Assembly (NCBI GenBank): GCA_030248295.1
Contig: JASANH010001722.1
Coordinates: forward strand, 310,001 to 374,000
Length of the DNA stretch: 64,000 bases
Origin: Mesodorylaimus sp. YZB2_4
Taxonomy: Eukaryota; Nematoda; Enoplea; Dorylaimida; Dorylaimidae
Direction: 5' to 3'
Each line of letters starts with the position of its first letter. Position 1 is the stretch's first letter. The notes under the pieces were generated by a model, which was not told where the DNA came from, searched no databases, and saw only the letters and a list, made by a program, of their open reading frames with translations. Shown piece by piece: positions 21,251 through 32,433 of the stretch. Made by a program: the position numbers and the translations under genes.

Positions 21251-24078
21251 ATATTTTTAAAAAAATAGGTTATAGGTTATCGCTAAAAATGTGAAGATAA
21301 ATCTCCTTAAAGCAGCAACTTCGCGAATTCAAAGCACACGCATCCGTTGTTCGAAAATGTTGATAATTAGGCCCTAAGAAACTGAGACGGCCACGCATCA
21401 ATTCTTATATGGAAATTCGATCACTGGTGATAGTGAGACAGCAGTGCCTTTTCAGAGCATGGTTGATTTTCCATGGGGTTTTCGCAAAAGCCGTTTTTTT
21501 TCAAAAATTTGTTGAGTGATATTGGCCATAACTCACCGATCTTTTGGCTCAGTTCAAACATAAGCCACATCAGCGGGCTCGCAAATAAATGGGAAATTCA
21601 AACTCGCTCGCCGAGATTTTCTATCTCACACACATCTCGAGTTATCTGGCGCTAAATTTGAAGGTGTCCTCCAAGTTGACGACTTTCAGATAACCTGTTT
21701 CTTGGAACAGGTTACGGTTTTTTTGTAGAGCAGATCATAGACGAAGCTGTCAAGATAGAGCAAGGAAATAGCACCGATTGGTTTTCACTGTTTGAAATTC
21801 AAGCTCTACTTCTGGGATCAGAGGGTCAACAAGCGCTAGAAGTACGCGAACTTTGAATTTCCCGCCCTCGCGTTGTGTCGATCTAATATAAACTGGAGCA
21901 TTTGATTTCGTGGAAAGATTACTGTAAAAAGAATAAGAGTTCTCCCGCGAATTCCAAAGAAAGCCCGCCGAAAGTGCTCAAATGTCATAAGCAGCGCATG
22001 GGTAAAAAGTTTAAAAATTTTGTATTTCTAGTACCTGGTGACTTTTTCTTTCTCTCTTTATTCCACGACGGAAGGTCTAATTTTCAAAAGAAAACCGGTG
22101 GATCGAGTCATTGCGTATTTTCTGAATTCTTCTTGGCCTAAAACTAAGCAAGTTATCATTTTTTGTCTTAAAGTTACTAATTTTCACCTTTAATGTGCTT
22201 TATCTCTATATGCGCACTTAAAAAAATTTTACTTTCGCCAAGACAATTAGTTTTGTGATTACTTTGATAGAGCATATAAAAAGGGTCAAAAGAATCGACT
22301 GGCCAGCCCAGGGTCGGGTCTTTAAAAAATCTTCCCTTAAACTTCTCGACAGATTTGCTCGATGGCGTGGCCGAATTCGAAATGGGGTTGGTGTCACTTT
22401 ACGAAAGTTTTATGCGCCCGATAGAAACGTTTTTTTCTGTCGCGTGTCTTAGAAAACTGATCTCCTGAAATGAGTCCGCTTTTGGTGGCGTTAAATGAAA
22501 TATGATATCGTAAGTGATTGCCATTAATTTGTATGCATTAAGGTTGTACTCAATCGATTCACTGCTTTTATCGCGACTGCACCGGCTGATGCCACTTGAT
22601 CTTGTCTGATGCAGCAGCCGTCAAAAAAATTTGTGGATTTCATATATGTCATCAACTAAAAATAAGTGTTGTCGGTCGCTGCTGCACGACTCCGCAATTA
22701 GACTTTTTGCCAGATGTTTCACACGTACTTATTAAAAAGCTTGGACGATTTTACGACCAAGAAACATTTTTACACCGAAAAAGGTTTTTCGATGAGGGGT
22801 ATTTGCTAACATTTATCTAGCTTCCAATGTTCATTGGAAATCCTCGGCGAAAAAATTTTTTCTCCTTTAAATTTAAGGCTATTTCACCTCATTTTTTCAA
22901 AGTTTGACATTTTTCAAAGCGGACTACGTGACAGTTTTTTATGCGAAACATTGCATTTTTACATGCCCTCACTGCGGAAACGGTTTTTTTCGAATGCTTC
23001 GGGCGACGTCAAGCATAATTGCGGACGCCGAACCAAAATAATTAATTATTTACCAAGTTCCGAAAAGGGCCATGCAAAAAGGACGTCAGCGATGTTCTAA
23101 AAATTTCCGACTCTCTCCTTCGCGCTTCCATTAAAGATCCCCCCCACCATCCCAAGGAAAAGCAAGTATTTTTGAGTGAAGCGCCCAGAAAATTTTTTTC
23201 TATTCCACGCTGTCAGAACGGCAGTGGCATAAAAAAATCAGGCTGACAAAAAACGTTTGCCAGCAAAAGTGAGGCAGTGCATGCCCACAGCATTCTTTTC
23301 TGAGTTTTTTCTGCCAAATGTGTTTTAAATCAATTGCTGATGATTCTTTTACCGCCCATTCACATTTTGCCTGCCTGCCTCAGCATTAATAATTATCTCC
23401 AGGCATTCAATGCACTTCAAAGTGCACATCCGGCCAGTTTGTCTATCCAATGCGTTACGCGACAGAAAACTCAATATTTGTTTTTTGTGACCAAGTTGAG
23501 GCCAGATTCATCAATTCTTACGTCACCAATGCCAACTTTCCAACTTTCTGCCCTTTTTGTTGACTTTAAATCGATTTTCAAGGTAGCTTTTTTCAAAGTC
23601 AATTTCATACAGAAAATGAACAAGAAATGGGTAAGGCTCATTTTTGTGTCTACCATCGTCTGTTGGTGATCCACCTCTGTTCACTGAAGTTCTTTGTGGG
23701 ACACTACTTATTGTCTGACTTGTTTTCGTCTTGTCGTTCTGAGCTTCTAGGCGACCCTGAAACTTCCTGGCTAGGAGCACGTGTGAGACAATCCTTGCGG
23801 ACATCATTACTCTGAGAATCTGAGATATTTTTTTTCCCACGGGCACTTAATCATTCCTTTCAAAGTGTCGACGCATGATGAGCTCCATGGAGAAATAGAA
23901 TTTCAGAAAGCTCACCACAGCAGCTCGCATGTCAAGCAAGAGTATGAGTGTGTGGGCTAGTGCAGGGATCGGATTCAAGGGAATGCATAAATTATTGCTA
24001 AAATAGCAACTGTGTAATTCGACTATTTGAGATTGTCGAAAGGTGCATTTTCTTACATCATTACAAAATGCCAACTCT
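21250..24078. other. gene-free stretch
   Basis: A-T-rich sequence with many short open frames on both strands but no motif, splice pattern or signal peptide that supports a gene. Confidence 0.4.
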
Positions 24079-24437
24079 TTTTGCCTCTTATTAGTCCTAG
24101 GACCCCCATACGCTGCTTCTCGCAAAAGCACTGTGCTGGTCTTAAGAATGAAAATTCTTTTTTTTAGTGCGTCACTTGATCAGAGCTGATCAAATTAACT
24201 TAAATCGAACTAACAACCCTTCGCTTGAATGAAAATGAATAATTTCTCACTCGATCCCAATCTTTTCACCCGCTATCAGTCCTAGGGCCTCCGTACTCGG
24301 CTATTACATTCCCATGTTACTTTTCTCAAAAGATTTGCAATTTCTTATTTTTAGATCGTCATTTGATCAAAACTGACTAAATTCACTTCATCGGAGGCTT
24401 ATTCAAAAATGAACAATTCCACCCTCGACCCCACATG
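24079..24437 (+). repeat. tandem duplication of receptor promoter and start region
   Basis: Two units of about 175-185 bp lie in tandem. Each has TATYAGTCCTAGG, a T-rich tract ending in TTTTTAG, TTGATCA, and an ATG-AAY-AAT start context. The second unit contains the real start of the receptor (24409). The first holds an ATG at 24235 that encodes a matching opening (M-N-N-F-S-L-D-P) before the frame closes. Confidence 0.75.
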
Positions 24438-25404
24438 CGCTTGGTTCGCCAAAGTGACACCGACAGCCCTGACTGTAATTTATCTCATCATATTCCCCAT
24501 CTGTTTTGTCGTAAGTACATTTGGGCGAATCTTGGGTGTACTCGCAGTTTGTCAACATTCTAAACGAGAATCGCCATATTTATATCAAATATTTGTAACA
24601 GCTAGCGAGACTATTAAAATGTTTGCCGCCTTAATCTACGTAGTTATATTTCGTATATTAACTGGTATAAATGGTTATACTGGTTCATATTGGTTTATGT
24701 CAGATTTTTACTTTATGAATTTCGCAGCACTTATTTCATTGCCTTTTATGAACACAATGGTTACTTGTACTTTATTATTGACTGTGGCCATGGTCATCGA
24801 TCGTACATTAGCTTTAGCTAAACCATACTTTTATCGCGGTATAAATCATAAAAAGGCAAATTACTTGGCCTTTATGGTCTGCATTTTTCTGGGTATATCG
24901 ACAACAGCCTTTTATGCCTTTCGATGGCGGGTTGTGAAATCAGATAAGATATATATTATGAAATCTAACGATTATTTTATGAAATCATTATTGGCAAAAA
25001 TTTTATCACAATTATGTAACGCTGTACGCATAATTGGAATAATATTATTGATCGGATCCAACAGTGCATTGATTCATTTTTATCGGAAAAATAATAAAAA
25101 ATTATCAGGACAGTTACAAGAGTGTAATTTATTAGAATCAAAACGGAAAGAGCGAGAAAAAATATTAACTGTGGTGGCAATATTCCAAGGTTTCTTTAAT
25201 TCGTTCTCATTATGTATCTTAACTTTGCAACAAACTTATTTATACATTGTACAAAATGGAGCTGATGTATGTTATGGTGTATTTTTCACAGCTGTAGGAG
25301 AACTTGTTTTCGGTGTGTGTGATATGATCGATTTCTATGTTGTTTTTGCTGTTAGTCAACAGTTCAGAGAAATGGTTTGGAATGTTGTGTTTTGTTGCAG
25401 GTGA
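24409..25404 (+). CDS. 7TM G-protein-coupled receptor, nematode-type
   Basis: A single-exon frame of 331 residues with seven hydrophobic spans. The N-terminus is short and has an N-S-T glycosylation site. TM3 ends in the DRY-equivalent VIDRTLAL (129-136) followed by K-P-Y-F-Y, a common nematode pattern. The third cytoplasmic loop is basic (KRKEREK, 245-251). TM7 carries DMIDFYVVF in place of the usual NPxxY. The length and the single basic C-terminal tail fit peptide or chemosensory receptors; the ligand is unknown. The start is preceded by a tandem-duplicated promoter and start region. It is unrelated in detail to the receptor at 43-44 kb. Confidence 0.8.
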   Translation: MNNSTLDPTCAWFAKVTPTALTVIYLIIFPICFVVSTFGRILGVLAVCQHSKRESPYLYQIFVTASETIKMFAALIYVVIFRILTGINGYTGSYWFMSDFYFMNFAALISLPFMNTMVTCTLLLTVAMVIDRTLALAKPYFYRGINHKKANYLAFMVCIFLGISTTAFYAFRWRVVKSDKIYIMKSNDYFMKSLLAKILSQLCNAVRIIGIILLIGSNSALIHFYRKNNKKLSGQLQECNLLESKRKEREKILTVVAIFQGFFNSFSLCILTLQQTYLYIVQNGADVCYGVFFTAVGELVFGVCDMIDFYVVFAVSQQFREMVWNVVFCCR

Positions 25405-26929
25405 CAAGAAGTAATGTTTTACACAATTGTGCGGGGTTCGAACAAAATCTTCAGTTTTATTAATTATGTACTATTTTGCTGGAAGTTTGAAAGATTTTTT
25501 AAAGTGTTTCTATGCTCACTGTCAGGGGGCCTTTGGCGGCAGGGAGAGAATTATTTCGCTCAACTTGTGGGAAAAATTAAACTGACGGGTATAGGTTTAG
25601 CCTAAGGTACATCTCGCACCATTCGCCTGTTCCAGTCCCACTTTTCAACCCACCCTTGAATCACAAGCAAAAAAGGATATGGCTGAAAATTTTCAAGATA
25701 TGGTCCGCTAACCGCTTATAGTTTTTTGGAGCAGTATGATAGACTAGGACTATCGGCGGGAATTTGAAACTTTGAGATAACGGATAGACTTTTTTTCAAA
25801 TAGGCTTCATGCCATTTGTTGCTTCTAATCTAACTCCCGCCAAAAGTCAAAGTGTAAAGTGTAAAGAGTGATATTGCTGCCAGAGACTATCTATGGGAGG
25901 GGGCCATATCCCAGCGCGAGCCGCTGTTGGTCGTGAATCAACATTTGCTGTGTCCAAACGGCAATGTGTCCAGGTACTGGTACGTTTCTTGGCAGCTTGG
26001 GTACACATTACTTCGGTCTAGAGGCGTGCGCCGATCCCGCAGATGCGGGAGTTCCATGGGACCCGCGGGAGTTTTGCGGCACGGGAGTAGTGTTTTCGTG
26101 CGGCAGGCGGGAATGGGCAAGCTCCTAAAAATGGCAGGTGGGAGCGGTGGTGAAACACCAAGGGTGCGAGAGCAGTGTGGGTCCCGCCCTAAAACTTAAG
26201 CTCCCAGCATATTTGTGCTATTGTCTGCTGTCAGCGCGGACTTGGCTTCAGATCAAATCTGGGCATGACAATTTTTCAGAGCATCTGGAGCGCCACCACG
26301 CGGACAATGCTTGGCGGCCAATATAGCGCGGGACTGTGTTGCACAGAGAAATAACATGTGGACAGATGTGGAACATCATCAGGCCGTTATTTTGTTAGCC
26401 GTGACATTAGAAATTGAGATTCAGATTGAGATTCAGATTCAGACTGGCGCATCGGTGTTTGCGACTTTAACGAAAGCAGTGCGCGAAAACGTTCAGGCCT
26501 ATCGGCATAAATTACCTACTTTTTATGACATAATTTTGACATGAAGATGCGGATTCTTGGATTTGGGCCCCTGAATTTGAGGCAGGCACCTGCCATAGGC
26601 TGGACTTTCACACTTGAAAAACTATAGCAAATCCCATGCCCTTGTTATGCAAGCCCGTCTGTTTAAAAGCGTCTCAATCGCTTGGGAGCAGATATTTCGA
26701 TTGAATTTGAGTGTTTTTTTAAAAGTCGAACCCCCCATGTCTCTGAACAAAAAAATTTTGTTTGCTTTATGCGATCACTGTGAATGATCTGCAGCGAACA
26801 TTGGTTACAATCTTAGTGGCACATTCCTTTATCGCAAGGCTACATACGGGCTCGCGCACTGCTGACGTGAGTGTCGTTTTCGTTTCATTCTTTTGCTGTC
26901 TCTTTTGTTTGGGTGCAATGCGCAGAACT
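25405..26929. other. intergenic
   Basis: No supported gene. At 26020-26200 there is a GCGGGA/TCCCGC-rich stretch starting TAGAGGCGTGCGCCG, which resembles one end of an array-bearing element. No second end is found, so it is not called as an element. Confidence 0.4.
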
Positions 26930-28073
26930 TTTTTCTTTGGGGCTTCTCGCGAACCCCCCTCAAAAATGGTCGACCACTTGAGCCATAGCCCACCCCTTCC
27001 AAACGCAGTTTTGTCAAATGTTTTATCTTATGCTTTCTCGAGCTCGACAAGGTGCCCTCTTCTTCGAAGCCAAATCTTTTTTTGATTCATGCAGCGGATT
27101 TCTATTTTGTGAAAGCCTCCTTCAACTTTTCCCATATTACTTGTAAAGTCTTGCCGGTTGGGTCGCGCCAGCCCAGTTCCCTATGGGAGTTTCAATCATA
27201 TTAGCTGGCAATCATAATATGGTGAGCAAGGCTGTGAGGTGACTAGGGATAGGTTGGGATCCTGATCCCGATCCTGACATAAAGGAGTCGAGATTCTGCT
27301 AATAATTATGATTATAATATGCATAAACATGGCAGGTGCACTCTGATCCTTCATATCTGCGTTGAAGCGACAACAGCAACATCAGTTCGAATCGATAATG
27401 ATAGCAGCACTGATTTTTCTTAGCCCAGGCTGACCTCGCTGGGCGCGTATCGAAACTGCGAATGCACTCATCAATTTCAGCTTTTTTGTAAAGCTTGAAA
27501 CCAGACCTGATGAAAAGCTTAAAAGAACCTGGATGACTTTAGCTTGTGCTTTAGTAAGGAAAACAGACTCATCGTGTGTGCAAACAATGTACTACCTCAA
27601 ACAAAAAATCCCGATCCCGATCGGAATTGCCCTGATCCTGATCCCAGAAAAAGGTGATCCCGACCTATCCCTCGAGGCGACCAGCTCTCACGGCAGGTTC
27701 CATGTGTCTTCACTGGGAGCACCTCCACACAAGGGCATACTGAGTGAGAAGGGGCTTAGGCTTAGCTCAAGGACCTTCCCGATTGGTGTTCGAGGACAGT
27801 TTAACAGTTCTCTACTCCTTGGGTGGGCGTACTCCATTTGACAGTAAGAGGGGTGTCGAATGAAAGACCGAGGAGAAGAGAAGACAAAAATTTTAAAGGT
27901 TTGAACGAACACTACTGGTTAAGATAAAAAGTGGTTTTTGTTATCAGAAGGTTAAAAATTTGCTGCGTTCGACCATTGGCCGCTACCCCTCCCCCTCCCG
28001 CACCTGGCCACTTTTTGTCAACCCTCTCCCCCCCCCCCCAGGCTGCGGTCGACCTTTATACTGTAGATGGCCT
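26930..28073. mobile_element. Harbinger/PIF-like non-autonomous element, copy 2 (left-truncated)
   Basis: It aligns with 6580-8121 along its length, including the AAAATGGTCGACCAC block, the nested hAT-type element and the C-rich right end with GGTCGACC. The right terminus reads GATGGCCTC. The left terminus is missing. It lacks the MITE and SINE found in copy 1. Confidence 0.7.
27244..27673. mobile_element. hAT-type element, GATCC family, nested copy 2
   Basis: TAGGGATAGGTTGGGATC and its inverted counterpart form the ends. The target duplication is GAGGTGAC (27236-27243) and GAGGCGAC (27674-27681), one mismatch over 8 bp. GATCCTGATCCCGATCC arrays lie inside each end. It is 430 bp, too small to encode a transposase. 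Confidence 0.8.
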
Positions 28074-29028
28074 CTTTCCTCAACGGAACGGTTCACCATT
28101 ATGCTGTCCGCTTAATTACAATATCCTGGTCCCCTGTTGCTCATTTCGTGCATATATGCTCCTTTGTGCTTGCACGTCTTGAAACTCATCAAATCGCTCC
28201 TTATCGCTTTTCCCAATCTCTTTTCTGACTAGACCTTAGGCCACGATTTTCATTGGCGTACCGCCAAATTGCTTGTGTCGCGAACTTTTTCTTACAAACT
28301 CAACAAAACCTTTTATGGTAGCCATTTTGTTTCAAAAAGTACATCGCGTGAGAAGAATTTGGCGAGCAGATGCTGGATTTGACGTGAACTTGCATCTTAT
28401 TCGATAATAATCTCTAGTTTAGGCCTGTCGACATTCTTCCCTTTTTCTGTCGACTCGTAGATTTACGCAAGGTGAGAGTGCTGAAAATTTATTATCTCGC
28501 GTGGGAAGAAATTCTGTTGGCAAGACAAATTAGAGGCCAGTCTTTTGCGATGCGCGAATGAACATGCGCAGTGCATAAAAGCGGTAACTGTGCCTTTTCG
28601 TCAGGGCAAAATAAGATTTTTCCATGATTATGGGTGCTTTTTGAAAAATCTTAAGGCCTGCCTAGACAAAGCTCGCTGCATCTGCGAATCTGCGAATCCG
28701 AACTTGTGCTTTTCAGTGTTCAAGAAACATGAAAGGCTACCTAATTTAATTTCTAGCCCCTTTTTTCTGATATCGCAAAAATACAAATCCTGGGGCTATT
28801 TTTTGGTTTGGTAAACCAGAATATCAGTGATAAATGACTTGCTTCTAGCTGAATAACAAGTAAAGCCTACCAGCGACACTGAAAAAGATCAGTATGGCAT
28901 TTATCATTTGACAAAAATGGCATTTGCGTTAAGAAAATATTGAATGGGGCGAAGACAGGCAGCCTAGCGAGTGATGGTGTATACTGTGCGACGATGCAGC
29001 TTGGCGGGCCATCTCTTAGGCCCATTCG

Positions 29029-29153
29029 GTGTGTTTGTGTGGTTCTAGAGTGTTCTCGCCCCCGCTAGAAGCAGACCAAATAGGTACTGTAGTTGGGATG
29101 CACACATCACACACAGGCCACATCTCTCCTAGAAACCACCAACACAAGCACAC
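29029..29153. repeat. imperfect inverted repeat
   Basis: GGTGTGTTTGTGTGGTTCTAG near 29030 faces CTAGAAACCACC and CAAGCACACC near 29131-29153, giving arms of about 20-25 bp around an 80-bp spacer. Flanking target duplications are not obvious. Confidence 0.5.
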
Positions 29154-29579
29154 CTGAATGTTGAATAGACTTATCGCGCTTCCACAATCCTCACAACCCA
29201 TCCAAGTCTGAAGGGGCCTTTGCGGGGTTCCAGCGTGCAAGAAGCGCCTCTGCAAGATAGACATCTTCTATCTCTGTCACACAGCTTCTTCCTTTGGCAC
29301 ACAGTGGCTCACATTACTCGAGACCCACAAGTGCTTACTCCAATTGTAAGTTTTTGATAGGTCGTATGGCATCAGGTGACAAAGCGAGCGCAAAGACAGG
29401 TTTGAACCCTGTAGCGCCCTTCTGTCTTCCTCCTTTAGTCGATCCGCGACAACGCTAGTTGCTGCCCAAGAGCTCCTGGCTCTAGATCGACCTATTTAGT
29501 ACCCTGATGAGCCGTCTAGCATGGTGTCAAAGGCGCAAATTGACTAAAAATTTAAAAAAGCAACTAAATGCTTAAGCTG

Positions 29580-29655
29580 AAACTGACCAAGAATCGAACC
29601 AGTTACGCGGTTACGCTTCATGTGTGAGCACATGGGGGGTATGGCCCAATTATGA
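29580..29655 (-). repeat. tRNA-like / SINE fragment
   Basis: The minus strand reads GGTTCGATTC as a box B preceded by an anticodon-arm-like region. The acceptor and D arms are too degenerate for a functional tRNA. Confidence 0.3.
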
Positions 29656-31148
29656 TTTCCACCACATGTGATACCCGTGTGGCATCAAGTCGGTATCTGG
29701 GTCTACAGCGGAGACGAATTTTTAACCCAGGGGAGTATGTGGAACAAGAATGTGGTGGGACCACGCTTATCGAAATTCAGTAAGAGAAAACCCCACTCAT
29801 TTTCTTCTTCCATGTGTAATTTATTATTGCACAAGATAACACTAAAATTTCTGATATTTCGTGATAAAGTAAAAAGTTTTGCGGAGTTAGGCACCAAGGT
29901 AAATTTCAGAACAAAAACTTTAGTGTGGTCCAACCTTACTGCAACCCCAAGCGACCGAACCGCACTGATCAGTTGTTTCTCACTTTTTACACCGTGCTAG
30001 CGCAGCAGTTTTATGCAAAAAGCTGGTGAGCAGGTTGAAGTCTTTTTTTGAGGACAGATAAAATAAGCGGGACTGATAAGAATGAAAATAATCATACAAC
30101 GTCTACAAATGTCAATATCAAAGTCTATAAGTAGGCAGTTTCAGTTCGGTACAATTTGAGGTTTCAAATACTCCCTGCCTCTCCTTTCCCCAGCACCTGA
30201 ATCCTAGATCATTCAAAATGAGTGGGAAATCAGACTGATTTTTCGCTGCTGTCGAGATAGCCATGGCTTATCGAAAGCAGACACTGCGGCGACTTAGCGC
30301 AATGCTAAGATTGACCCTGACAAACTGCAAATGTTTTTAAAATTGGGAAAATGGTGGTGGTATTTTGGCGAAAACAACTTGCCAAATCAATTAGTCCTTG
30401 AAGTGCCAAATACCCCATCTATCACTGAACTATTGGAGAATGGAGGCGTCTAAGCGAAATGACCTTGAAACTTTAACTGCCCTCACTGAATCAGTCTCAG
30501 GGGCCCTTTGAAAAACGCGCTCAATAAACCTAGTCACAATCTTGAGATTAAAAGTCTACTCATAAAGTTTCTGACACATTAGCGGGCTAGCCATACCACA
30601 AAGTAGGGCTCTGCAAACAAAGAGTCTCAAACCCTAGAACACCGAACTGAGGAGCCCGTGGTGGCACCCTTTCATCTGGGCCCGCATACAGTAATCTCTT
30701 GCAAACATGCGAGAGACGCACCCAGGATCCTGTTGTCTATACTGTACACGAACACACCCCTTTTCTACAATGTAGGCAAAATAATTGAGTAGGACGAGTT
30801 TAGCCAAGCAGTGGGTTTGTAGGCCTGTAGGAGCAGCGTCCTCAACTCATTCCATCAATCACAGCGTACTAGCTGCGGGGCAGACGGGCAGGGCGCGGCG
30901 TGTCATTTACGTACTGTACCCAACCTTTCATTCACTAAAACGATGGTCGGGTTTGAAAAAGTTGGCAAAACTAGTTCTTCTCTTCCAGACCATTACACTA
31001 TTCTCGCGTCAAATATGTCTTCGATTTAGGATACGTTGGCACAAGCCGCACCTTCTTCGTCTTTGCAAATCGCCTACTTCAAATAAAAACTTCATTTTCA
31101 AGGCCTGTTTTAATGGCGGCACCCATCCGCCCTTCCAAGCCCGACCGC

Positions 31149-31156
31149 CTATATAA
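31149..31156 (+). promoter_or_regulatory. TATA box of third MIG-18-like gene
   Basis: TATATAAG is about 95 bases before the ATG at 31251, a spacing close to that of the other two family members (70-80 bases). Confidence 0.55.
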
Positions 31157-31250
31157 GCCCAGCCCCGGCTCGTGAACAAGCACACTCTCCCAAAGTGGTA
31201 ACAAAGACGACTTCACTGTCCGCCTGCCCCCACCGTTTTCTTCATCCATC

Positions 31251-32258
31251 ATGAATATTCTGATTGGCCTTTGCCTCGCTTCATGTTTGGCCATTCTGGC
31301 GCGTGCCGAAGTGCCTGGCGCTCGATCGTGCCCCGGCGGATACCAGCACAATGAGCAATTCGAGACTGGTCGATATTGGTACGAGTGCCACGATGGTCAA
31401 CGCGTGCCCAAAGGCTGTCTGAGCGATGAGGGACGACGGGTCGAGGTGCAAGGCACGTTCGACAAGGACGGCAGTCGGATGCAGTGCGTCCTCGGTTCCG
31501 ATGGCTACTTGACCATCCTCTACAAATCGTGCGTCTACAATGGCCGTGAATACGATGTCAACGAACGATGGGACGATGGACAGATTTGGTACACTTGTCA
31601 AAAAGAATCCAATGCTGTTCGACCATCAGCCATCGGGTGCATCTACGAAAATCAACCAGTCGCATTCGACGATCGAGTGGCCAAGGGTGATCGAGTCTAC
31701 TCGTGCAAGCGAACGGGTGCTGGTCGCGTCGAAATGGCCATCAACGGGTGCGCTATGGACGCATCGAAATATCGTATCGGAGAAACTGCAGCCACCCGCA
31801 AACTCTGGTACACGTGCACTGATAACGGATGGAAAGTGATCGGTTGCGTGCACCAGGGGGCCAAATTGCGCGATGGTGATACGTACCGCGAAGATGACAT
31901 TGGATGGAAATGCGTGGTCAACGATGAGAAAACTGGACCCGTACCCTACGCCTGTATCACACACGCCGATGGTGTAGAACAAGCCAAGAATCTCGATTGT
32001 TTCTGGGTAGAAGGCAATGCACCCTATCAATACGAATACAACTGCGTGTACGATCCGATCAGAAACACGGCTCGCAGGGTCCCCATCAAATGCAAATACC
32101 ACTCGTCGCAAGGCTCGTTCGTGGTCGACCCAGGGTGCTATTACAGCGGCAATGGCCTGGCTGTTGGATGCCTGAAAGACCCGAATACAGGCGATCTTCA
32201 AACCAGAACCTTCCCAGAGAATGCCATCGATACAAGCTTGGGTCTATCCCGATGCTAA
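31251..32258 (+). CDS. secreted MIG-18-like cysteine-rich protein, copy 3
   Basis: Intronless, 335 residues, starting directly with the signal peptide MNILIGLCLASCLAILARA. It has the same array of C-P-G-G, RYWYEC, GQRVPKGC, IWYTC, LWYTC, then DCFWVEGNAPYQYEYNC and a final SRC. It is more G+C-rich in third positions than copy 1. It shares most blocks with copy 2. A polyadenylation signal follows at 32428. The three intact copies share cysteine spacing but differ widely between cysteines, so they are not recent duplicates of each other. Extracellular role inferred from the signal peptide and family. Confidence 0.78.
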   Translation: MNILIGLCLASCLAILARAEVPGARSCPGGYQHNEQFETGRYWYECHDGQRVPKGCLSDEGRRVEVQGTFDKDGSRMQCVLGSDGYLTILYKSCVYNGREYDVNERWDDGQIWYTCQKESNAVRPSAIGCIYENQPVAFDDRVAKGDRVYSCKRTGAGRVEMAINGCAMDASKYRIGETAATRKLWYTCTDNGWKVIGCVHQGAKLRDGDTYREDDIGWKCVVNDEKTGPVPYACITHADGVEQAKNLDCFWVEGNAPYQYEYNCVYDPIRNTARRVPIKCKYHSSQGSFVVDPGCYYSGNGLAVGCLKDPNTGDLQTRTFPENAIDTSLGLSRC

Positions 32259-32427
32259 TCTCAGTGCCTCTTCTGGTAGCTGAGCAACGATGGATCTCTT
32301 AGTGTAAATATGATTAGTGTACTGGGTGGCCAACAATTACAAACCATGGCATTTTTTGTGTCTTTTTTCAAATGTATTATTCCTATGTGCAAGTACTTTT
32401 CTGAAATTGTTCTGAGCAATATTTGCC

Positions 32428-32433
32428 AATAAA
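32428..32433 (+). terminator. polyadenylation signal AATAAA
   Basis: AATAAA lies 170 bases after the stop codon of the third MIG-18-like gene, in an A-T-rich 3' flank. Confidence 0.5.

Larger units (their letters stand above)
28075..31148. other. intergenic with tRNA-like patches
   Basis: No supported protein gene. Two minus-strand tRNA-like patches carry box-B segments: GGGTTCAAACC near 29400 and GGTTCGATTC near 29590. An imperfect inverted repeat is listed at 29029-29153. Confidence 0.4.

Noticed and set aside
26020..26200. A further array-bearing transposon (GCGGGA family)
   Set aside because: Only one possible end (TAGAGGCGTGCGCCG) is visible; no opposite end or target duplication was found.
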